Below, in pieces: positions 56,814-64,000 of a stretch of DNA of 64,000 nt. Under the pieces are notes generated by a model, which saw only the letters and a program-made list of their open reading frames with translations, did no database searches and was not told where the DNA came from. Within the stretch, counting starts at the first letter, position 1. The number at the start of each line of letters is the position of its first letter. Origin of the DNA: Halobacteriales archaeon (GTDB lineage: Archaea; Halobacteriota; Halobacteria; Halorutilales; JAHENH01); contig JAHENH010000100.1 in NCBI GenBank assembly GCA_018609935.1, positions 1 to 64,000 of the forward strand. The letters run 5' to 3'. The position numbers and the translations under genes were made by a program.

Positions 56814-58174
56814 GAGAGATATTCACCTATCTCTCTGTCAACCTTTTCAATAAACTTCTTAACTAAATTACTAGGTATTTCAGCGCCTGCAGCCCTATCA
56901 TGGCCACCACCATTCCCATCTACATATCTTGCTGACTTTTGCATTATTTTAGCAAGGTCTAAACCATTTCTTATTAGATGTTTTGGAGCTCTAGCGCTAA
57001 CTTTCTTTTTCTTATCAGAATCAGCTAGACCAATAATAGGAAGATTAGAATCCACATTATCTATAGAATAACACATCTGGGCTACTATACCTACTACAGT
57101 ATCTTTTATCTGGTCCTCTAGATCAAACCACTGCATGTTTTCAAGCTTATTAACTCCATTCTGTGAAACTAGATCAACACCTTTACTTAGGGTTCTTCTA
57201 TGTTTCCTAAGAAGTTTTTGAGCTTCCTTCAATGTGCTCCCCCTTTTTCCTTTACATATTTTAAAACCTATTTCTTGTTCACCATATCTAGCCGTAGAAT
57301 TTAAAAGAGTTGAAAACTCCTCTATATCCCTTAGCTCAGTTCTTTTAGGTTCTTGCGGTAATATGTATACGTCTCCAATTAATGTTTTAACACCACCAGG
57401 ATCAACTCCTCTGTTAATACTTTTTTGAACTAAAGAACTAACTACTCTTTTTTTCTCGTTTTTAGATAAATCAACCCAAAAACGCCACCGTCCATTAGAT
57501 TTAAGATCTATACCAGCATTCTTTAATATTTTTAACGCACCTCTTTTATTACCAGAAACACCAGGTATAGTCGAATTCTGCAGAAGTCTATGAAGCGGTC
57601 TAGACTGTCTTCCGAAAATCTGTATATCCTTCTTAGTCTTCAACATCCCGGACTTTTCAGCCTGTTTAACTAAATACCTATTCAGACCCTCGAGAAGCCC
57701 ATTAGAATTTTGCATATCACCAACAGCACCTAAAACACCCAAATAGGCTAGATCTCTATTATCACCTAGCTCAGAAGCTAAAAAATACGTAGCTCCAGCC
57801 CCAGATATCTCTGCAGATCCATCTATACCAAAAACCAAAGGATTTAGATGAAATCTAAAATCATCCCCCATCGGCTGGTGATGATCAACGACTACGGGAA
57901 TAAACCCATAATTTTTAATTTGGTCTAAAACACCACTACCAAAATCGGTAAACAAAACTGTAGAATAACCTTTTTCTTCAATTTTATCTAGCTCACCAGA
58001 CCCTAATTTTTTTAAAAACATGACATCATGATCCATCTGTATCCTATCTAATGCCCTAGAAGCTATTCCAGCACTAGCTAAACCATCAGTATCAATATGT
58101 GAAACAACCAACAAATCATCGCTATCCTCCAAAAAAGAGGCACAAATCCTAGCTCTTTCCCTAAACCCATCCAT
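56810..58174 (-). CDS. DHH-family phosphoesterase, archaeal RecJ-like
   Basis: RecJ-type nuclease or Cdc45/GAN-related protein. Motif I HIDTDGLASAGI (Asp28, Asp30), motif II TDFGSG near 77, and the DHH motif VVDHHQP (97-99) are intact. The C-terminal DHHA1 domain has GGGHDRAAGAEIPSN at about 423-437. 454 residues. Because all metal ligands are retained it should be catalytically active, as opposed to degenerate Cdc45-like forms. Role in DNA repair, replication fork or RNA decay is inferred. Confidence 0.88.
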   Translation of the reverse strand: MDGFRERARICASFLEDSDDLLVVSHIDTDGLASAGIASRALDRIQMDHDVMFLKKLGSGELDKIEEKGYSTVLFTDFGSGVLDQIKNYGFIPVVVDHHQPMGDDFRFHLNPLVFGIDGSAEISGAGATYFLASELGDNRDLAYLGVLGAVGDMQNSNGLLEGLNRYLVKQAEKSGMLKTKKDIQIFGRQSRPLHRLLQNSTIPGVSGNKRGALKILKNAGIDLKSNGRWRFWVDLSKNEKKRVVSSLVQKSINRGVDPGGVKTLIGDVYILPQEPKRTELRDIEEFSTLLNSTARYGEQEIGFKICKGKRGSTLKEAQKLLRKHRRTLSKGVDLVSQNGVNKLENMQWFDLEDQIKDTVVGIVAQMCYSIDNVDSNLPIIGLADSDKKKKVSARAPKHLIRNGLDLAKIMQKSARYVDGNGGGHDRAAGAEIPSNLVKKFIEKVDREIGEYLS

Positions 58175-58310
58175 ACTAATATATTATCATCTATATTCTA
58201 GATGTCTTATAAATACAATAACTCTTAAGAAATAGAATTTTAGAAAACACCGAAGAGAAAAAACTAAGATTTAAAAAATAAAACAAAAAAGAAAGAGGTT
58301 TATTTGAAAA

Positions 58311-59507
58311 TTGGCTGAACACGAAATTGCTATAATAGGAGGAGGATGTATTGGTTTATCTATCAGTAGACATCTACCAACAGATATAGATGTATGTATA
58401 ATAGAAAAAGAACATAACCTAGCTCAACATCAAAGTGGTAGGAATTCCGGAGTTTTACATCCAGGTTTTAACTATAAACCAGACAGTCTTAAAGCTGAGC
58501 TAGCAGTAGAGGGTACAAAAAGAGCCAAAGACTATGCTAAGAAAAATGATATACCACTGTATGAATGCGGAGTATTAGTAGTAGCCTCAAATAAAAAAGA
58601 AATAGAAGAACTTCAAAGATTAAAAAAACAAGCAAATAAAAATGGAGTAAAAACAAAACTAATAGATAAGGATAGAATAAAACAATATGAGCCATATACA
58701 GAAGGCGAAAAAGGTCTATATGCACCTGAGGCAGCTTCTATAGACTCCCAAAAATTTGTATATGAGCTAGCGAAAGACGTAGAAAAGTCAGGTGTCTCAT
58801 TCTATATGGATCATAAAGTTAAAAAAATAGAAAAAGGTCGAAAAATAAAAATCAAAACCAATAAAGGACAAATAAAAGCAGACTATATCGTTAATTCTGC
58901 AGGACTATATGCAGATAAACTAGCACATTCGTTAGGTATAGGGAAAAAATATAAAGTAATTCCATTTAGAGGAGACTATTTCGAAATAACACCCTCAAAA
59001 TCTAACATAGTTAAATCCATGGTATATCCAGCCCCAGACCCAGAACTTCCATTTTTAGGAGTTCATTTCACTCAACGTACAGATGGTAAAGTTATAGTTG
59101 GACCAAATGCAGCACTAGCACTAGCAAAAGAAGACTATACAGGTAAAAAAATAAATATATCCGAATTTATATCCACAATATCATATAGAGGATTCTGGAA
59201 GCTGATTTCATCGAAAAAAATGATAAAAGCATCCCTCAGAGAACTACATAAATCATATAGTAAAAAAACATTTACAGAAGAAGCAAAAAACCTAATTCCA
59301 GACATAGAAAAAAACCATCTATATAGAAGCTATTCAGGAGTTAGAGCCCAAATAGTAAGTAATAAGGGAGAACTAATAAGTGACCCAATAATATTACACT
59401 CAGATTATTCAACCCATATATTAAACGCTGTATCACCAGGACTTACCTCATCACTACCATTTGGTGAAAAAATAGCTAAAAAAATAACAGAAAAACAATC
59501 TGAGTGA
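58311..59507 (+). CDS. lhgO: L-2-hydroxyglutarate oxidase (LhgO) family FAD protein
   Basis: FAD-dependent oxidase/dehydrogenase oxidising L-2-hydroxyglutarate to 2-oxoglutarate. The dinucleotide fold IAIIGGGCIGLSIS lies at 6-19 and QHQSGRNSGVLHPGFNYKPDSLKAEL is the family's FAD-binding signature. ADYIVNSAGLYADKLA and VIPFRGDYFEI are also typical. 398 residues from a TTG start at 58311. The TGA stop lies in the last bases of the element at 59504-59850. Confidence 0.89.
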   Translation: MAEHEIAIIGGGCIGLSISRHLPTDIDVCIIEKEHNLAQHQSGRNSGVLHPGFNYKPDSLKAELAVEGTKRAKDYAKKNDIPLYECGVLVVASNKKEIEELQRLKKQANKNGVKTKLIDKDRIKQYEPYTEGEKGLYAPEAASIDSQKFVYELAKDVEKSGVSFYMDHKVKKIEKGRKIKIKTNKGQIKADYIVNSAGLYADKLAHSLGIGKKYKVIPFRGDYFEITPSKSNIVKSMVYPAPDPELPFLGVHFTQRTDGKVIVGPNAALALAKEDYTGKKINISEFISTISYRGFWKLISSKKMIKASLRELHKSYSKKTFTEEAKNLIPDIEKNHLYRSYSGVRAQIVSNKGELISDPIILHSDYSTHILNAVSPGLTSSLPFGEKIAKKITEKQSE

Positions 59508-59850
59508 TTTCTCGTTGCTCTAAAGTGTGGGGTTTCTAGAGAAGTTTTCTTTAAAATTCCACTATGTGGGGTTTATTCTCTGTGGTGTGTCCACAATGTG
59601 CTTTAGACTTTACTCTCTAAGAGGATTTCAGGGTTTACCGTTGAATCCTTTCGATTCTTGTCCACGCGTATTATAAGCCCGTGTTGGCGTTAGGGGGGGT
59701 TGGTTTTGTTGATAAGGCAGTAAACCCCACCAAACTACCATATAAACCACCATACAACGCAAAGTTACTTAATATTTGCTAAGAGGACCGTATACCCCCA
59801 CCTAAAAAGTAGGACTCCCTACAACCCCCCCCATACAAACCCCCCATAAG
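59504..59850 (-). mobile_element. Decayed IS605-type remnant ending on the lhgO stop codon
   Basis: Minus-strand element. The right 150 bases align with the right end of 12362-12731 (shared GGTAAACCCTGAAA, AGAGTAAAGTCTA, CCACAGAGAATAA, AGAAACCCCAC), ending AAATCAC at 59504. The left end near 59831-59850 is GTTTGTATGGGG, with CCCATACAAACCC also at 62860-62873, and it carries the CCCCCACCTAAAAA unit found duplicated at 45030. No transposase frame survives. Confidence 0.6.
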
Positions 59851-59914
59851 ATAGTATAGTATGGAAATATAGCAAACAATTTATTTTTTAAGATGGTCTA
59901 TATACTAGTCTAAA

Positions 59915-61237
59915 TTGGTAAAAATATCTAGACAACTTAGAAAACTCCTTGAAGATACTGAAATACTTTTACATTTATCTGCTCTTTTTTTAGTTTCATT
60001 AGTTATTATTATAGCTTCTGAGATATCGAATCTTAGTTTTTTTCCAATCCTTCTTTTTCCCCCAATAGCATCAGCAGCTTTTATAGTCTCTTATGATCCT
60101 GAAAGTGAGTTTTCAAACCCTAAAAACATAATATTTGGATTGACATTAGGAGCACTATCTGGATGGATATCACTAGAAATATTAGGTTTTGAAGTTCCAG
60201 CATATATACTATCTATATTTCTTTCAGGAATTCTAACTTGGATTTCATCGACAGAAAACCCTAGCGCATATTCAGCTGCGGTTTTAGCTATATTTTCAAG
60301 AGAATCAATACTCTATGTTATAGCTATCTTCCTATCTTCGGTGCTTCTTGGTTTTGTTTCTTATATATGGAGAAAGTTCTATGAAGGAAGAGCTAATTAC
60401 CTATATGAATCAACTAAAGAAGAGTGCATACTGTCACCATATAGTCCTATCTATACAGATATTGCTGGACATATTGCTAAAAAACATGGTAAAGGAGGTG
60501 AGGTAGTTATATTGGAATCAGGTGAAGTATCAAAGGAAAAAATAAAAGAAATAGAAAAAACTGCAAAAGATCTTGAAGAAAAATTCAAGATAAGGACAGA
60601 AATATCTATAATAGAAGAAAAAACACCTAAATCAGTCTTAGATGTAGCGGAAAGATATTCATGTGATAGTATAATATCCCCATGGAAAGACATGGAATCC
60701 ACCCAAAAACTATTTGGGGGAAAATGTGACGTTTTAGCGATACATGGACTTGATAAAACAAAAAATAGAAGATGGGAGGACTCTCTGGTACCAGTAAGAG
60801 AAGAAAACGAACTATCTCACCTAATGGTCGAAATAGCCTCCAGGATTACAGATACAGTAGGAGTTTTGAAGATAATAGATAACTCGAAAGAATTAAGAAA
60901 AGCTGAAAAAGAACTAGAAGAACTAATAGACGGATTTCAAGGTAACTTTGAAACTAGAGTAAGAAAAAAAACAGACACTATTGAAAAATCTATAAAAAAA
61001 TTATCTAAAGGATATGATATACTAATAATAGGGGCCTCTACAGACAGAACAACAGTGTCAAGAATTATATCTACTCCTCTTATGAATAAATTAATAGAAG
61101 AAATGGATATACCCATAATTATAGTTCACAGCGCAAAAGCTTCTAGACCTAGTATTATACCTACACCAAAAAAGATTAGAACCATCTTTAGAAGAAAAAA
61201 ACAGAAACCATCCAAAAAAGAAAAACATAATATATAG
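59915..61237 (+). CDS. HPP-type membrane protein with universal-stress-like cytoplasmic domains
   Basis: Starts at TTG. Residues about 15-150 contain four to five hydrophobic segments of the HPP family (FFPILLFPPIASAAFIVSYDPESEFSNPKNIIFG). The rest, about 155-440, resembles two degraded UspA-like domains: VVILESGEVSKEKIKEIEKTAKDL...CDSIISPW and SLVPVREENELSHLMVEIASRI...GYDILIIGASTDR. Such HPP-USP fusions occur in Halobacteria. Function is unknown; transport with nucleotide sensing is a guess. Confidence 0.7.
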   Translation: MVKISRQLRKLLEDTEILLHLSALFLVSLVIIIASEISNLSFFPILLFPPIASAAFIVSYDPESEFSNPKNIIFGLTLGALSGWISLEILGFEVPAYILSIFLSGILTWISSTENPSAYSAAVLAIFSRESILYVIAIFLSSVLLGFVSYIWRKFYEGRANYLYESTKEECILSPYSPIYTDIAGHIAKKHGKGGEVVILESGEVSKEKIKEIEKTAKDLEEKFKIRTEISIIEEKTPKSVLDVAERYSCDSIISPWKDMESTQKLFGGKCDVLAIHGLDKTKNRRWEDSLVPVREENELSHLMVEIASRITDTVGVLKIIDNSKELRKAEKELEELIDGFQGNFETRVRKKTDTIEKSIKKLSKGYDILIIGASTDRTTVSRIISTPLMNKLIEEMDIPIIIVHSAKASRPSIIPTPKKIRTIFRRKKQKPSKKEKHNI

Positions 61238-61423
61238 ATATATCCAAACAACCCCCTCTATCTTATACTTTATAGAATACAGAATCAGCTATAGAGTAAC
61301 TATGAAGAAAGAAACCTATATATTTCAAAATTAGTTAATATACTTTCTTATTTCTCTATAGATTATTATTATCCATTAAAGATGAATTAGTTTTATTGGG
61401 TTGACTTACTATTCCAGTCAATA

Positions 61424-62464
61424 ATGGATGGATATCTAGCACTAGAAGGAGAAAGAATAGTTGAAGCTAGGGGGATGGTGTCTGGAAAGACACATGGAGA
61501 ATTAGTATTTACAACGGCATATACAGGATATGAAGAAAGCCTAACGGACCCCTCATATGAAAAACAGGTACTTGTATTTTCATATCCTCTCATTGGTAAT
61601 TATGGTGTCAGAGAGGAACGTTTCGAAAGTGAGAGAGTGCATCCAACAGCAGTAATAGCAAGAGAACTAACGGAAGATATAACAAAATGGTTATCTGAAC
61701 AAGAAGTACCCGCAATAGACCATATAGACACAAGAGAACTAGTTCTGAGGATAAGAGATGAAGGAGCTATGAAGTGTGGAATTGCTGTAGGAGATGTATC
61801 ACATGATGATGCATTAGAACAATTAGATAAATGCAGACATATGAGCGAACATAAAAACATAGGAAAAGAAGTGAGTATAGAAAAACCTAAAATATATAAT
61901 AAAAATGGTAATGGGCCAGAAATAGCTCTAATTGATTGTGGAGCGAAAGGCTCTATAATTGATTCCTTAATACAAAGAGGTTCAGTAGTTCATCTCCTCC
62001 CCTATGATACATCTAGGTCAGAGATAAGAGAAATAAAACCAGATATACTTTTCATATCTAATGGCCCGGGAGACCCGGCTAACTTTGTAGAAACAGAAAA
62101 CTTAATAGATGAACTAGCAGGAGACATCCCAATAGCAGGTATATGTCTTGGACAACAAATAGTAGCGAGAGCTCTAGGTGGAAAAACAGAAAAAATGAGG
62201 TTTGGACATAGAGGTGCTAACCAGCCAGTAAAAGACCTTAGAACAGATAAAGTATTTATGACAACACAAAACCATGGATATATGGTTTCAGATCCCGGAT
62301 CCCTAAAACTAACCCAAAAAAATGTAAACGATGACACATCAGAAGGACTAGACAGCAGGAAACTCAATATAATAACAAGACAGTACCACCCAGAAGCCCA
62401 TCCAGGACCAAGAGACACTCTAAGCTTCTTTGATGACGTCGTAGACCTAGCAAAAAACAAGTGA
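61424..62464 (+). CDS. carA: Carbamoyl-phosphate synthase small (glutaminase) subunit
   Basis: Supplies ammonia from glutamine for carbamoyl phosphate, precursor of pyrimidines and arginine. The N-terminal CPS domain has LALEGERIVEARGMVSGKTHGELVFTTAYTGYEESLTDPSY. The class I amidotransferase domain has FISNGPGDP, nucleophile Cys241 in GICLGQQI, and the His/Glu pair in QYHPEAHPGP. 346 residues, slightly short. The usual partner carB is not in the window. Its TGA lies in the last four bases of the neighbouring element. Confidence 0.95.
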   Translation: MDGYLALEGERIVEARGMVSGKTHGELVFTTAYTGYEESLTDPSYEKQVLVFSYPLIGNYGVREERFESERVHPTAVIARELTEDITKWLSEQEVPAIDHIDTRELVLRIRDEGAMKCGIAVGDVSHDDALEQLDKCRHMSEHKNIGKEVSIEKPKIYNKNGNGPEIALIDCGAKGSIIDSLIQRGSVVHLLPYDTSRSEIREIKPDILFISNGPGDPANFVETENLIDELAGDIPIAGICLGQQIVARALGGKTEKMRFGHRGANQPVKDLRTDKVFMTTQNHGYMVSDPGSLKLTQKNVNDDTSEGLDSRKLNIITRQYHPEAHPGPRDTLSFFDDVVDLAKNK

Positions 62465-62590
62465 ACTACCCCTACCTAACTCACTTTGTTCATGATGGAG
62501 GAGCTTCCCTGTTCAACCACCAAGCTTAGAGAAACAAAAATCTCCCCAGAGGTCTTTGGTGTCCAAAAGGCTTAACTTCCGACATGCCCT
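62461..62590 (-). ncRNA. omegaRNA-like 3' end of the element
   Basis: Same block order as at 390-500: GGACACCAA, CCTCTGG, AAGCTTGGTGG, TTGAACAGGGAAGC and the tip GTAGTTCAC. The putative guide beyond the tip is antisense to the last codons of carA. Expression is unproven. Confidence 0.5.
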
Positions 62591-62792
62591 GCCCTATAAG
62601 ATCTATTGCTCTATTCAAGATATTTATAGAGGCGTTTAAGTCACGGTCTGCCTCCAAACCACGCATTCCACATTTGTGGGTTCTTTCCGATAGAGGTTTC
62701 TCCCCTTTGTTATCACAGTTTGGGTTTGAACAGTTCTTAGTGGTGTTTTTTGGATTTATCTCTATTATTTGCTTGCCAGCTTGTAAATGCAT
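62526..62792 (-). pseudogene. tnpB: TnpB C-terminal fragment
   Basis: 88 codons covering the end of the RuvC/zinc-finger region: IIEINPKNTTKNCSNPNCDNKG, KPLSERTHKCGMRGLEADRDLNASINIL. The last RuvC acidic residue (EADRDLNAS) is kept, but the zinc finger CPxCG has become CGMRG, and the N-terminal domains and other RuvC residues are missing. It cannot be an active nuclease. Confidence 0.88.
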
Positions 62793-62944
62793 TTGTAAAC
62801 AAGCATAGAGATAAATTCATTCCAACAATCAGAGATTTAAGGAAGGAAACTTACCGCTCCCCATACAAACCCACATAAGCTAAACAACAATCTATTTTAT
62901 TATATCTAAAAAATATCTAAAAAGCTATATATAAGAAAAGATAT

Positions 62945-64000
62945 CTAAGCTTCAGTTATTTCACTTACTTCTTCTCTCATTTCTTCTCCTTCTATATCTA
63001 TAGGATATTTTTCTGAAACACAACCCGTACATAGGTTGTCTAGGGACATAGATAGAGCTTCAGATATTTCATCTAGGCTAAGATATTCTAGGGAATCCGC
63101 TCCAACATGCTGTTCTATATCTTCTAGGGATCTGTCACTGGCTATGAGTTCATCTCGTGTCTTCATATCTATACCTAGATAGCATGGGGCACGTATTGGT
63201 GGAGATCCTATACGCAGATGAACTTCTTTAGCTCCACTTTCTCTGAGGAGTTTAACAAGTTGTTTAGAAGTATTTCCTCTAACTACTGAATCATCGATTA
63301 ATGTGACGCTTTTTCCGTCTACTCTAGATTTTATAGTATTAAGCTTCATCCGTACTGCTTCTTCTCTTCCATCAGGCATTATGAATGTTCTTCCAACATA
63401 TCTGTTTTTCATTAACGCTTCCGCGTAATCTATTCCACTTGCTTCTGCGTATCCAGCAGCAAATGAACGGCCAGAGTCAGGTACAGGAGAAACAACATCT
63501 GTGTCAACCCCATATTTTTCATATAATAATCTTCCAAGTTTCTGTCTAACATCATATACTAATCTATCATCTATTTCGGAATCAGGTCTAGCGAAATAAA
63601 CATATTCGAAAAAACAATGCGCATGTCTATCTTGAGATAAAGTATAGCTTGAGAACCCATCCTCATCGAGTATTATCATTTCTCCAGGTTTTATATCCCT
63701 AACTTTTTCACCACCTAGAGTATCTATGGCTACAGACTCACTGGCAACTATATGTCCATTATCTAGTCTACCTATACATAAAGGACGAATCCCTAACGGA
63801 TCTCGTATAGCAATTACTGTTTCATTATACATTAAAACCAGAGAGTATGCTCCTCTAATTCTATCTAAGGTTTTTTCAATAGATTCTGAAAGACTGGAAT
63901 CTATAAGGTTTCGTGCTAGTTCATGTACTATTACTTCTGAATCACTAGATGTAGTAAATGCATGGCCTAGTTCTTCTAGGTTTTCTCTTATTTTTTCGCT
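62945..64000 (-). CDS. purF: Amidophosphoribosyltransferase, 5' end cut by window edge
   Basis: First committed enzyme of purine synthesis. The visible 351 residues run from the glutaminase domain (LGHAFTTSSDSEVIVHELA, GAYSLVLM) through the phosphoribosyltransferase domain (VTLIDDSVVRGNTSKQLV). The catalytic N-terminal Cys is outside the window. Cys residues match the iron-sulfur type: CFFEYVYFARPDS, APCYLGIDM and CTGC near the C-terminus, as in the Bacillus enzyme. The reading frame is open to base 64000. Confidence 0.94.
   Translation of the reverse strand, partial: SEKIRENLEELGHAFTTSSDSEVIVHELARNLIDSSLSESIEKTLDRIRGAYSLVLMYNETVIAIRDPLGIRPLCIGRLDNGHIVASESVAIDTLGGEKVRDIKPGEMIILDEDGFSSYTLSQDRHAHCFFEYVYFARPDSEIDDRLVYDVRQKLGRLLYEKYGVDTDVVSPVPDSGRSFAAGYAEASGIDYAEALMKNRYVGRTFIMPDGREEAVRMKLNTIKSRVDGKSVTLIDDSVVRGNTSKQLVKLLRESGAKEVHLRIGSPPIRAPCYLGIDMKTRDELIASDRSLEDIEQHVGADSLEYLSLDEISEALSMSLDNLCTGCVSEKYPIDIEGEEMREEVSEITEA

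Larger units (their letters stand above)
62461..62880 (-). mobile_element. IS605/IS1341-type remnant with a tnpB 3' fragment
   Basis: Minus-strand element. The left end at about 62851-62880 reads GTTTGTATGGGGAGCGGTAAG, close to the left end at 214. The right end has GAACAGGGAAGC, a weak hairpin and GTAGTTCAC, ending at 62461 inside the carA stop region. Between them only the C-terminal fifth of tnpB is left. Most of the coding sequence has been deleted, joining left end to the 3' part, as in the MITE-like copy at 214-500. Confidence 0.68.

Overview
The window is archaeal chromosome, low in G+C, densely packed and mostly intact. The genes that identify it as archaeal are PolD large subunit, G1P dehydrogenase (ether lipids), TFE, NAC, aTrm56, Trm1, Nob1, KptA, Hjc, RibL and chromosomal protein MC1. 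Several others are typical of Halobacteria and their close relatives: a double-length TatC beside a single TatC, MC1, UPF0058, UPF0212, UPF0179, a haloarchaeal-style CuA haem-copper operon, and a Tat-type lipoprotein signal. The genome is far more AT-rich than ordinary Halobacteria. A sister lineage such as Hikarchaeia (Marine Group IV) or another AT-rich halobacterial relative is my best guess; this is inference.

Layout. 0.2-0.5 kb: remnant of an IS605-type element. 0.5-7.3 kb: rnhB, htpX, then a branched-chain amino-acid/amide ABC transporter (binding protein convergent with livHMGF). 7.4-13.3 kb: ComA-like synthase, MmgE/PrpD, Trm1, HTH-CBS regulator, NAC, element relic, aTrm56. 13.35-13.96 kb: broken tnpA relic. 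14.1-20.4 kb: PolD DP2, Hjc, an unknown gene, tRNA-Gly, a GCS2-type ligase, tRNA-Pro. 20.5-27.0 kb: copper supply (UreH/TauE-like membrane protein and CcoI/CopA ATPase) next to a CuA-containing haem-copper operon. Subunit I of that operon has Gln where oxidases have the cross-linked Tyr, so it may be a nitric oxide reductase. 27.3-31.9 kb: L11, PIN-ATPase-KH protein, hemE, rtcA. 31.98-40.9 kb: tRNA-Arg, a BtuF-like protein, a class II (B12) ribonucleotide reductase with three inteins, and nrdR. 41.1-50.9 kb: tRNA-Leu, MC1, asd, UPF0212, TFE, a lipoprotein, UPF0179, nob1, PRC-barrel, HAD, G1PDH, a Mer-like protein, UPF0058 and an aminotransferase. 51-64 kb: kptA, tRNA-Val, ribL, cysS, tatC and double tatC, RecJ-like DHH, lhgO, HPP/USP protein, carA and purF (cut by the window edge).

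How it works together. The cell looks like a respiring heterotroph that imports amino acids, uses a copper-dependent terminal reductase served by its own copper pump, and makes deoxynucleotides with a B12-dependent reductase whose operon includes a likely corrinoid-binding protein. Between the housekeeping genes lie at least eight decayed IS200/IS605/IS1341-type relics with shared ends and no intact transposase. Three of them end exactly on the stop codon of a neighbouring gene. The most notable observations are the Tyr-to-Gln change in the haem-copper subunit I, loss of all zinc-ribbon cysteines in TFE, GC-rich inteins 2 and 3 inside an AT-rich gene, stop codons supplied by element ends, and a keto-to-amino base gradient along most of the transcription units sampled.
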